33,942 nucleotides of DNA. It comes from Opitutia bacterium (GTDB taxonomy: Bacteria; Verrucomicrobiota; Verrucomicrobiia; Opitutales; Opitutaceae). The notes under the pieces were generated by a model. It saw nothing but the letters and a program-made list of their open reading frames with translations, had not been told where the DNA came from and searched no databases. Positions within the stretch are counted from its first letter, which is position 1. Each line of letters starts with the position of its first letter. This document shows positions 24,375-31,960 of this stretch, one piece after another. Both the position numbers and the translations under genes were made by a program. The stretch is from NCBI GenBank assembly GCA_947461205.1, contig CANHJG010000048.1:1-33942 (forward strand), written 5' to 3'.

Positions 24375-25808
24375 ATGAGCGCCATCCACATCCCCGTCCT
24401 CCGCCTCGGCCAGACCTACCGGAGCCTCGACACGATCAAGTTCAACGTCTCCGGCCAGCCGCTCGAAATCAGCGTCGCCAACTCCGGCCTCATCCGGCGC
24501 GATCTCCAAGAACTCGCCCAGTCCGGCGAGGCCTTGCGCGCCATCCCCTGCGAGACCCTCGTCGGCTACATGGAAAAAGCCGCGGAACTCTACCTCCACG
24601 GCCACCTCCCTTGGGGCGACGGCGCACGCCTCCAGAGCCCCGACGACTACGTCGCGGCCCTCTCCCAACTCACCGGCCTCCCCCACAGCCTCGGCCGCTC
24701 CAACATGGGCAAGGTCCACGCCGCGATGTCCAACATCCGCGCCGTCATCTCCGGCCTCACCCGCGGCATGCCGCTCGAACTCTTCGACCGCGGCTTCGTC
24801 CGCCAAAACGGCCTCGACGTAAATTTCTTCGCCGAGACCAACAGCCTAGGCGTCCTCCTCCCCAGCAATTCCCCCGGCGTCAACTCCCTCTGGCTCCCCG
24901 CGCTCGTCATGAAAATCCCCGTCGTGCTCAAGCCCGGCCGCGAGGATCCCCTCACCCCCTTCCGTCTCATCCAGGCGATGATCGCCGCCGGCTTCCCCCC
25001 CGCAGCCTTCGGCTTCTACCCGACCACCCACGACGGCGGCGACACGCTCCTCTTCGGCACCGGCCGCGCCATCGCCTTCGGCAATGACACCACGCTGAAA
25101 AAATACGCACCCTACCGCCACATCAACGTCCACGGCTCCGGTCGCAGCAAAATCGTCATCGGCGACGACTTCGCCCAAGACTGGCCGAAACACCTCGATG
25201 TCATCGTCAACTCGATCGCGGCGAACGGCGGCCGCAGCTGCATCAATTGCTCTTCCGTCCTCATCGGCAAAGACCGCGACAAACTCGCCGATGCTCTCGC
25301 CCGCAAACTCGCCGCGATCGAACCGCTCCCGCGCGATCATCCCGACGCCACCCTCTGCAGCTTCGCCAATCCAAAATCCGCGAAAGCCATCGACGAACGT
25401 CTCGAAGAATTCCTCCAGGTGCCCGGGGCCGTCGACCTCACCGCGAAATACCGCAACGGACCGCGCCTCGTCGAAGCCCACGGCCAGACCTTCCTCCGCC
25501 CGACCCTCATCGTCTGCGACGACCTCAACCACCCGCTCGCCAACACCGAGTATGGCTTCCCCTTCGCGAGCGTCCTCCAGGTGCCCCAGGCCCAAATGAT
25601 CGGCCAGATCGGCGAGTCGCTCGTCGTCTCGGCCTTCACCCGCGATCAGGCGTGGAGCATCGATCTGATGACGAGCACCAACATCGAGCGCCTCAACCTC
25701 GGGCCGTATTCGACCATGCGCGTCCAGTGGGAACAGCCGCACGAGGGCAACCTCTTCGAATTCCTCTACCGCCGCCGCGCCCTCCAGGGCGATCTCGTCG
25801 CCGTCTGA
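24375..25808 (+). CDS. aldehyde dehydrogenase-fold acyl reductase
   Basis: The protein has 477 residues with the aldehyde dehydrogenase fold. LLPSNSPG (161-168, oxyanion Asn165) and VVLKPG (183-188, cofactor-binding Lys186) mark the NAD(P) domain. GGRSCINC (285-292) carries the likely catalytic Cys289. The glutamate general base of ordinary aldehyde dehydrogenases (in E-L-G-G-K) appears replaced: the matching region reads VHGSGRSKIVI (252-262). Loss of that Glu is typical of acylating enzymes (LuxC, EutE, AdhE), which work with thioesters. The enzyme probably interconverts an acyl thioester and an aldehyde with NAD(P)H. Between an acid-activating enzyme and an alcohol dehydrogenase gene, the set reads acid, acyl, aldehyde, alcohol. 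Direction and substrate are inferred. Confidence 0.85.
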   Translation: MSAIHIPVLRLGQTYRSLDTIKFNVSGQPLEISVANSGLIRRDLQELAQSGEALRAIPCETLVGYMEKAAELYLHGHLPWGDGARLQSPDDYVAALSQLTGLPHSLGRSNMGKVHAAMSNIRAVISGLTRGMPLELFDRGFVRQNGLDVNFFAETNSLGVLLPSNSPGVNSLWLPALVMKIPVVLKPGREDPLTPFRLIQAMIAAGFPPAAFGFYPTTHDGGDTLLFGTGRAIAFGNDTTLKKYAPYRHINVHGSGRSKIVIGDDFAQDWPKHLDVIVNSIAANGGRSCINCSSVLIGKDRDKLADALARKLAAIEPLPRDHPDATLCSFANPKSAKAIDERLEEFLQVPGAVDLTAKYRNGPRLVEAHGQTFLRPTLIVCDDLNHPLANTEYGFPFASVLQVPQAQMIGQIGESLVVSAFTRDQAWSIDLMTSTNIERLNLGPYSTMRVQWEQPHEGNLFEFLYRRRALQGDLVAV

Positions 25809-25862
25809 ACCCACCCCCTCCCTCGGAAACACGGTCGCGCGTCCCCCGCCGTTGCCGCCTTC

Positions 25863-27011
25863 ATGATTGCCCCTTTCGCCTCCCGCCCCTCGCCGAAAAT
25901 CGTCTTTGGCCCGGGGACGCTGCGCGAACTGCCCGCCTGCGTGCGCGACGCCGGCGGCACCGCCGTCTTTCTCGTCAGCGACCGGGGCCTCGCGCGCACC
26001 GGGCACCTTGATCGCGCCCAGCGCCTCCTCGAGGCCGCCGGCCTCCCGGTGACCGTCTTCGCCGACGCGAAAGAGAATCCCACCGAGTCCGACATCGCCG
26101 CCTGCCGCGAGGCCGCCCGGACCGCGACCTTCGACTGCTTCGTCGCCCTCGGCGGTGGCAGCAGTCTGGATACGGCCCGCGCCTGCAATTTCGTCCTCAC
26201 CAACGGCGGCGTGATGCACGACTACCACGGCTACGGCAAAGCCACCCGGCCCCTCCTGCCGCTCATCGCCATCCCCACCACCGCCGGCACCGGCAGCGAA
26301 ACCCAGTCCTACGCCCTCGTCAGCCGCGACGGCAGCCATGAGAAAATGGCCTGCGGCGACCCCAAGGCCCGCGCGCACACCGCCATCCTCGACCCGGAGC
26401 TCACCGCGACCTTGCCCCGGTCCGTCGCCATCTTGTCCGGCCTCGACGCCCTCTCCCACGCCCTCGAATCCGCCGTCTCCACGAAACGCAACGAGCTCTC
26501 CTCGCTCTACTCCGAGTCCGCCTTCCGCCACCTCGCCACCGCCATCGAGCGCGTCGTCGCCGGAGCCGCGACCGACGACGACCGCGGCCATATGCTGCTC
26601 GGCGCGGCCTTTGCCGGCCTCGCCATCGAAAACAGCATGCTCGGCGCCGCCCACGCCAGCGCCAACCCCCTCACCGCCCGCCACGGCGTCGTCCACGGCC
26701 ACGCCGTTTCCCGCATGCTGCCCTCGGTCATGCGCTTCAATTCCACCGTGCCCGCCGCCGCCGCCACCTACGCGCGCTTCGAAACCGTGCTCCACGAGGC
26801 CAGCACCACTCCCCTGCCGTTGATCGACTGGGTCGCCGCCATGGTCGCGCAGAGTTCCCTGCCGCCCCTCGATTCCGGCCCGATGGATTTTCCCCTCCTC
26901 GCCGACGATGCCACCCGCCAGTGGACGGGAAAATTCAACCCGCGCGCGTTGCAGGCCCCCGACTTCGTCTCACTCTACGAGCGTGCGTTTTCGACTGATG
27001 TCACCCCCTGA
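25863..27011 (+). CDS. iron-containing (group III) alcohol dehydrogenase
   Basis: This 382-residue protein has the two-domain fold of the FucO/AdhB family. The NAD(P)-binding GGGS motif is at residues 97-100 (ALGGGSSLDTAR), followed by IPTTAGTGSE (137-146). All four metal ligands are present at family positions: Asp195 and His199 (GLDALSHALES), His264 (GAAHAS) and His278 (RHGVVHGH). The enzyme interconverts an aldehyde and a primary alcohol with NAD(P)H. It follows the acyl reductase by 54 bases and its end overlaps the start of the propeller lipoprotein gene by 14 bases, which binds the redox genes and the propeller family into one transcript. It probably reduces the aldehyde made by the preceding enzyme; oxidation of an imported alcohol is the alternative. 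Confidence 0.93.
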   Translation: MIAPFASRPSPKIVFGPGTLRELPACVRDAGGTAVFLVSDRGLARTGHLDRAQRLLEAAGLPVTVFADAKENPTESDIAACREAARTATFDCFVALGGGSSLDTARACNFVLTNGGVMHDYHGYGKATRPLLPLIAIPTTAGTGSETQSYALVSRDGSHEKMACGDPKARAHTAILDPELTATLPRSVAILSGLDALSHALESAVSTKRNELSSLYSESAFRHLATAIERVVAGAATDDDRGHMLLGAAFAGLAIENSMLGAAHASANPLTARHGVVHGHAVSRMLPSVMRFNSTVPAAAATYARFETVLHEASTTPLPLIDWVAAMVAQSSLPPLDSGPMDFPLLADDATRQWTGKFNPRALQAPDFVSLYERAFSTDVTP

Positions 27012-28200
27012 CGGATTCTGCGCCCTCGCCCGGGCGACCCTGCTCACCGCGGCCCTGCTGCTGGCCGGCTGCGGCGAACGCTCCTCGGCCGACGCCGCGA
27101 AAAAATCTCCGTCCAAGCCGCCCGACCCTGAGACCGCCTGGCCCATGACCCGCGGCGGCCCCGCCCTCAGCGGCCATGTCGCCACGACCTCGCCCCGCGA
27201 CCCGGTCATCGCGTGGACCTTCACCGCCGCCGGCCCGATTTCCGCCGAGGCCGCCCTCGTCGCCGACCGCGTCTTCATCGGCACCGCCAAGGGCACGCTG
27301 CATTGCCTCGCCGCGGCTACCGGCCAACCGCTCTGGGAATTCTCCACCAAGGACGCCATCACCGCCGCGCCCGCGGTCGCCGGCGGCAAAGTGTTCCTCT
27401 CCTCCAACGACGGCCGGCTCTACGCCCTCGCCGCCGACACCGGCCACGAAGTCTGGCAGTTCGCCAGCGACGACAAAATCAGCGCCGGCGCCATCACCCT
27501 CAAATCCCCCGACGGCACCGCCGACTGGGTGCTGCTCAACGGCTACGACGGCACCACCCGCGTGCTCCACGCCGCCGACGGCAAACTCGTCTGGAGTTAC
27601 AAGACCGACGACTACATCAACGGCTCGCCCGGCGTCGTCGACGGCCGCTTCCTCGTCTTCGGCGGCTGCGACGCCCAGTTGCACGTCGTCAACCTCAAGG
27701 ACGGCACCCTCGTCCATAAAATCCCCACCGACGCCCAGATTCCGGCCTCCATCGGCACTTTCGGCACGATGGCGTTCTGCGGCAACTACGCGAATCAGAC
27801 CGTCGCGTTCGACGTCGTCGGCGGCAAAGTCGCCTGGACCTACGAGGATCGCGCCCTGCCCTTTTTCAGTTCGCCCGCGATTAACGATCGCCTCGTCCTC
27901 ATCGGTTCGCGCGACAAACACCTCCACGCCATCCACCGCGCCACCGGCGAGGGCGCCTGGAAATTCAAGACCGGCGGCCGCATCGAGGGCTCGCCCATCG
28001 TCTTCGACGACGCCGTCGTCTTCGGCTCCACCGACGGCCGGCTTTACGCCGCGTCGCTCGAGACCGGCGCGGAACTCTGGCAACTTGAGCTCGGCGAATC
28101 GCTGGTGGCGTCCCCCGCGTTCGGCCACCGCCAGCTGGTCGTGGGCGGCGAAAAAGGCACCGTGTTCGCCGTCCGCAGCCGCCCCCCGCAAAAACCCTGA
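26998..28200 (+). CDS. PQQ-like beta-propeller lipoprotein (paralogue 11)
   Basis: This 400-residue protein has a lipoprotein signal (LLLAGC, with Cys25 to be lipidated), a short Ser/Lys-rich linker and AWPMTRGGPALSGH. Seven regular strands follow, such as LAAATGQPLW, LAADTGHEVW, HAADGKLVW, VNLKDGTLV, FDVVGGKVAW, IHRATGEGAW and ASLETGAELW, spaced about 40 residues apart. It is the most regular propeller in the window and closest in design to the outer-membrane lipoprotein BamB. It is probably anchored to the inner leaflet of the outer membrane. Unlike the other ten, it lies inside the biosynthetic operon: the start overlaps the alcohol dehydrogenase gene by 14 bases and the radical SAM gene follows after 45. 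A role in assembling or delivering the operon's product at the outer membrane is possible. Confidence 0.88.
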   Translation: MSPPDGFCALARATLLTAALLLAGCGERSSADAAKKSPSKPPDPETAWPMTRGGPALSGHVATTSPRDPVIAWTFTAAGPISAEAALVADRVFIGTAKGTLHCLAAATGQPLWEFSTKDAITAAPAVAGGKVFLSSNDGRLYALAADTGHEVWQFASDDKISAGAITLKSPDGTADWVLLNGYDGTTRVLHAADGKLVWSYKTDDYINGSPGVVDGRFLVFGGCDAQLHVVNLKDGTLVHKIPTDAQIPASIGTFGTMAFCGNYANQTVAFDVVGGKVAWTYEDRALPFFSSPAINDRLVLIGSRDKHLHAIHRATGEGAWKFKTGGRIEGSPIVFDDAVVFGSTDGRLYAASLETGAELWQLELGESLVASPAFGHRQLVVGGEKGTVFAVRSRPPQKP

Positions 28201-28245
28201 GCATATTTCCGCCTTCCCGCGTCCAGCCCCCACCCGACCTTCCTT

Positions 28246-29580
28246 ATGAACGAAGCGCCCACCAGCCCCACCACCCCGGCCAAGAGTTCAACCCTCGCGG
28301 GTAATTATTTCATCTCCAACTACCCGCCGTTTTCTTTTTGGTCCGAGGACCAAAAATTTCAGGTGGAGCAAGCCCTCGACACCCCGCCCGCCCCCGGCGC
28401 GAAACTCGGCCTTTACCACCACATCCCGTTTTGCCGGAAGCGCTGCCATTTTTGCTACTTCCGCGTCTACACCGACAAAAACGCGCAGGACATCCAGACC
28501 TACCTCGATGCGACCGTCACCGAACTGAAGTCGCTCGCAGCTCGCCCCCTCTTCCGCGACCGCAAACCCCACTTCGTCTACTTCGGCGGCGGCACGCCTT
28601 CCTATCTTTCCGCCAAGCAGCTCCACGAACTCACCGATAAACTCAAGGCCGTCCTCCCGTGGGACGCCGCCGAGGAAGTCGCCTTCGAGGCCGAGCCCGG
28701 CACCCTCAATCCCGGCAAGCTCACCGCCATCAAAAACGTCGGCGTCACCCGCCTCAGCCTCGGCGTCGAACACTTCGACGACCACGTACTCGAAATCAAC
28801 GGCCGCGCCCACCGCTCCGCCGAGGTCTTCACCGCCTACGAGCGCGCCCGCGCCGAAAATTTCGCCCAGATCAACATCGATCTGATCGCCGGCATGCTCG
28901 AGGAAACCGAGGCCCTCTGGCAGCGCAACATCGAGCAGACCCTCGCGCTCCGGCCGGACAGCGTGACCATCTACCAGATGGAGATCCCCTACAATACCAC
29001 CATCTACAAAGAGATGAAGGCCGACGGAAAACTCGTCGCCCCCGTGGCCGATTGGCAGACCAAACGCCGCTGGGTGAAGGAAGCCTTCGCCGCCCTCGAA
29101 AGCGCCGGCTATACCATCGCCAGCGGCTACACCGCCGTCCTCGACCCAAAGCGCACCAAGTTCGTCTATCGCGACGAACTCTGGACCGGCGCCGACTTGA
29201 TCGGGCTCGGCGTCGCGTCCTTCTCCCACGCCGCCGGGGTCCACTACCAAAACGTCACCGAAATCGAACCCTACCTTGCGGCGATCAACGCCGGCCAGCG
29301 CCCCGTCAAACGCGCCTTCCGCACCACCCGCGAGGAACTCATGATCCGCGAATTCATCCTCCAGATGAAGCTCGGCCGCGTCGCCCTCGGCTACTTCGCG
29401 GAAAAATTCGGCGTCGACCTCGCGCAACGCTTCGCCGCCCAATTCGGCCACCTCGCCGCCGAGGGTTTTCTCACCGTCGACGCCACGCAGGTCCGCCTCA
29501 CCCGCGACGGTCTCCTCTGCGTCGACACCCTGCTGCACGAGTTCTTCCTCTCGCAGCACCGCACGAACAAGATCGTCTGA
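28246..29580 (+). CDS. HemN/HemW-like radical SAM protein
   Basis: This is a 444-residue protein of the coproporphyrinogen oxidase-like radical SAM family. The motif HIPFCRKRCHFCYF gives the C-x3-C-x2-C set (Cys63, Cys67, Cys70) for a 4Fe-4S cluster and S-adenosylmethionine. VYFGGGTPSYL (111-121) is the family SAM-binding loop. A winged-helix HemN C-terminal domain lies at about 365-430. The fourth cysteine of true oxygen-independent coproporphyrinogen oxidase (C-x-C) is missing: Cys70 is followed by Tyr-Phe. The protein therefore resembles HemW, HutW or HemN-like methylases and cyclopropanases of natural-product pathways, not HemN itself. No heme genes are nearby and it lies in a biosynthetic operon, which favours tailoring of the product by methylation or another radical step. 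The exact reaction is unknown. Confidence 0.88.
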   Translation: MNEAPTSPTTPAKSSTLAGNYFISNYPPFSFWSEDQKFQVEQALDTPPAPGAKLGLYHHIPFCRKRCHFCYFRVYTDKNAQDIQTYLDATVTELKSLAARPLFRDRKPHFVYFGGGTPSYLSAKQLHELTDKLKAVLPWDAAEEVAFEAEPGTLNPGKLTAIKNVGVTRLSLGVEHFDDHVLEINGRAHRSAEVFTAYERARAENFAQINIDLIAGMLEETEALWQRNIEQTLALRPDSVTIYQMEIPYNTTIYKEMKADGKLVAPVADWQTKRRWVKEAFAALESAGYTIASGYTAVLDPKRTKFVYRDELWTGADLIGLGVASFSHAAGVHYQNVTEIEPYLAAINAGQRPVKRAFRTTREELMIREFILQMKLGRVALGYFAEKFGVDLAQRFAAQFGHLAAEGFLTVDATQVRLTRDGLLCVDTLLHEFFLSQHRTNKIV

Positions 29581-29599
29581 CGCCCCCGTTTCTCCACGC

Positions 29600-30157
29600 G
29601 TGGAAACCACGGACCAACCCGCCGTCCCGGCCTTGCCGGCCGCCTTCGCGCGGTTCATGCGCGAATCCTGCCGCCTCCCGCTCGACACCTTCCGTGCCCT
29701 GCCCGGAGCCCGGCTGCCCGACCTCCCGCGCCGCCTCCTCGACCATCGGCGCGACATGACCTCCACCCTCGCCGATTTTCACGGCAGCCCCCTCCGCGTC
29801 GACGTCCGGCAGGTCAGCCACGTCGACGATTTCTACCTGCGGGAAGTCTTTCTGCGCACGACCGCCACCGACCGGATCGTCGAATACGGCGTGCTCGCCG
29901 TGGCCCTCGCCCGATTCACACTGGCGCAACGCGCGGCCCTCACCGCCGGCCGCACGCCACTCGGCACGATCCTGCACGACTTCCAGATTCCGTTCGTCAG
30001 CGCCCCGCTCGGATTTTTCTCCGCCCCGGTGGCCCAGCTCCCCCTGATCCCCTCCGCGTCGCCGGCGGCCACCGAGTGCTTCGGCCGTTTCAACTGCCTC
30101 GCCCAACCCGCGGGCGAACCCCTCGCCTGGATTCTCGAGATTCTGCCCTCGCCGTGA
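29600..30157 (+). CDS. UbiC-like chorismate lyase
   Basis: The 185-residue product fits the size of chorismate-pyruvate lyase, which converts chorismate to 4-hydroxybenzoate (or a related hydroxybenzoate) and pyruvate. Comparison with remembered E. coli UbiC shows the same order of motifs: DMT (52-54) for DSMT; LREVFL (80-85) for LREILL with the active-site Arg81; AGRTPLGTIL (116-125) for the G-K-T-P-L-G loop; and WILEILP (177-183) for the catalytic Glu (Glu180). The GTG at 29600 is the only start that keeps the full length; 19 bases separate it from the radical SAM gene. The stop overlaps the GTG of the glycosyltransferase gene. Overall identity to UbiC is low, so 4- versus 3-hydroxybenzoate is open. 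It is the best clue that the operon makes an aromatic starter. Confidence 0.82.
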   Translation: METTDQPAVPALPAAFARFMRESCRLPLDTFRALPGARLPDLPRRLLDHRRDMTSTLADFHGSPLRVDVRQVSHVDDFYLREVFLRTTATDRIVEYGVLAVALARFTLAQRAALTAGRTPLGTILHDFQIPFVSAPLGFFSAPVAQLPLIPSASPAATECFGRFNCLAQPAGEPLAWILEILPSP

Positions 30158-31452
30158 AAATCGTTTTCCTCACAGCCGGCACCGGCAGCTACTACTGCGG
30201 CGCGTGCATGCGCGACAACGCCCTCGCCCGCGAACTCCACCGCGCCGGCCACGACGTCACCCTCGCGCCCATGTACCTGCCGCTCATCCTCGACGAGACC
30301 ACCCTCGTCGGCGCGGAAAAGGTCCCCGTGTTTTTCGGCGGCATCAACGTCTTCCTCCAGCAGAAAATCCCGCTCTTCCGGAAAACCCCCGCCGCCTTCG
30401 ACCGCCTGCTCAATTCCACCGGCCTCCTGCGCTGGGCCGCGCGCCACAGCCACATGACGTCCGCCCGCACCCACGGCGAGATGGCCGTCGAGATGCTCAA
30501 CGTCGCCTCCAGTCCGCTCCGCAAGGAACTCGACAAACTCCTCGACTGGCTCGGCGACATCGCGAAACCCGATCTCGTCTGCCTCTCCAACGCCCTGCTC
30601 GCCGGCTTCACCCCCGAGCTGAAACGCCGGCTCGGCGCTCCCGTCGCCGTCTTTTTTCAGGGCGAGGACTCGTTCCTCGACAGCCTGCCCGAGCCCTACC
30701 GCACCCAATGCTGGGCCGCCTTGCAACACCACCTTCCCGCGGCCGATGCCCTCCTCTCCCCGAGCCGCCGCTACGCCGATTACATGGGCCGCCGCCTCGG
30801 TCTCGCCCCCGCCTCCATCGAAATCGTGCCCAACGGCATCTCGCTCGAAGGTTACGCCCTCGGCGCCGAGCCCGCGGTCCCCACCATCGGCTACCTCGCG
30901 CGTCTGTGCCGAGAAAAGGGCCTCGAACTCCTCGTCGACGCCTTCATTTTTCTCGCCCGGGAGCGGGGCGATTCGCGCACGCTTCTCAAGATCGCCGGGG
31001 CCGCCACCGCCGGCGACCAACCGCTGATTGCTCAACTCCAAAAACGGCTCGACGCCGCCGGCCTCACCTCGCGCGTCACCTGGCTCCCCAACGTTTCCCG
31101 CGACGAAAAAATCTCCTTTCTCCGCGGACTGACCCTCTTCTCGGTGCCCACCCTCTACGAAGAAGCCTTCGGCCTCTACGTCGTCGAGGCGATGGCCTGC
31201 GGCGTCCCCGTCGTCCAACCCGACTCCGCGTCGTTTCCCGAAATCATCGCCGCCACCGGCGGCGGCCTGTGCGTTCCCCCGCAGGATGCCCGCGCGCTGG
31301 CCGACGCCTGGCAGCACCTGCTCGCCGATGCGCCCCGCCGCACCGCCCTCGGAAAATCCGGCCGATTGGGCGTTGAAAAACGCTTCAGCGCCCCGACTAT
31401 GGCCCAGCATTTTGGCTCGGTTGCCCGCCGTCTCACCCACGCCGCGGACTAA
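30154..31452 (+). CDS. GT4-family glycosyltransferase
   Basis: This 432-residue protein has the GT-B fold. The N-terminal domain opens with TAGTGSYYCGACMRDNAL, in which the glycine-rich loop and CGACMRDN form resemble a GT4 group seen in Planctomycetes and Verrucomicrobia. The C-terminal domain has GYLARLCREKGLELL (Lys255) and EEAFGLYVVEAMACGVPVV with the E-x7-E pair Glu337/Glu345, which binds the sugar-nucleotide donor. It transfers a sugar with retention of configuration, probably at the cytoplasmic face. The start is GTG 30154, overlapping the chorismate lyase stop by four bases (GTGA). No ATG lies near the N-terminal domain. In this operon it may glycosylate the aromatic or lipid product; a role in cell-surface glycan synthesis is the alternative. 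Confidence 0.92.
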   Translation: MKIVFLTAGTGSYYCGACMRDNALARELHRAGHDVTLAPMYLPLILDETTLVGAEKVPVFFGGINVFLQQKIPLFRKTPAAFDRLLNSTGLLRWAARHSHMTSARTHGEMAVEMLNVASSPLRKELDKLLDWLGDIAKPDLVCLSNALLAGFTPELKRRLGAPVAVFFQGEDSFLDSLPEPYRTQCWAALQHHLPAADALLSPSRRYADYMGRRLGLAPASIEIVPNGISLEGYALGAEPAVPTIGYLARLCREKGLELLVDAFIFLARERGDSRTLLKIAGAATAGDQPLIAQLQKRLDAAGLTSRVTWLPNVSRDEKISFLRGLTLFSVPTLYEEAFGLYVVEAMACGVPVVQPDSASFPEIIAATGGGLCVPPQDARALADAWQHLLADAPRRTALGKSGRLGVEKRFSAPTMAQHFGSVARRLTHAAD

Positions 31453-31466
31453 CCCCCGGCCGCTGC

Positions 31467-31937
31467 ATGGACACTCCCACTCATTTTCATTTCTGCCACC
31501 GCCGCGCGGTCGAGTTCGCCGACACCGACCTCGCCGGCATCATGCACTTCGCGAATTTCTTCCGCTTCGTCGAATCCGCCGAGCACGCCTTCTTCCGCTC
31601 CCTCGGGTTCCGCGTCCACCAGTCCGACGGCCGGTTGCAGGATGGCTGGCCGCGCCTCGAAGTTTCCTGCCACTACCGCAAACCCGCCCGCTTCGAACAG
31701 ATGCTGGAGATTTGCCTCCGCATCGATGAGGTCCGCACCAGCAGTCTGCGTTACAGCTTCTGGATCTTCGCCGAAGCCGACCCGTCGCGCGCCGTCATCG
31801 CCCACGGCACCTTCGGCATCGTCCACGTCGAACTCGACACCGCCGCGCATCAGATCCGCAAGACCCCGGTCCACGACGATCTCCGCGCCAAACTCGCCGC
31901 CGTCATGGCCGCCCCCGCCCCCCTTTCCGCTTCCTAA
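31467..31937 (+). CDS. hotdog-fold acyl-CoA thioesterase, 4HBT/YbgC-like
   Basis: The protein is 156 residues, the usual length for the family. VEFADTDLAGIMHFANFFRF (15-34) matches the signature of 4-hydroxybenzoyl-CoA thioesterase and YbgC, with the likely catalytic Asp21. It hydrolyses or transfers acyl groups from CoA or carrier protein. A 4HBT-type thioesterase next to a chorismate lyase and adenylating enzymes fits handling of a hydroxybenzoyl or acyl thioester; related thioesterases occur in aryl-polyene clusters. It lies 14 bases after the glycosyltransferase gene and 23 before the next. A YbgC-like housekeeping role is unlikely because no tol/pal genes are adjacent. Confidence 0.9.
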   Translation: MDTPTHFHFCHRRAVEFADTDLAGIMHFANFFRFVESAEHAFFRSLGFRVHQSDGRLQDGWPRLEVSCHYRKPARFEQMLEICLRIDEVRTSSLRYSFWIFAEADPSRAVIAHGTFGIVHVELDTAAHQIRKTPVHDDLRAKLAAVMAAPAPLSAS

Positions 31938-31960
31938 ACCTTCCTATCCAAAAAAATACC

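Noticed and set aside
28246-29580. Naming the radical SAM gene hemN
   Set aside because: The fourth cluster-region cysteine of HemN is missing and no other heme biosynthesis gene is near.
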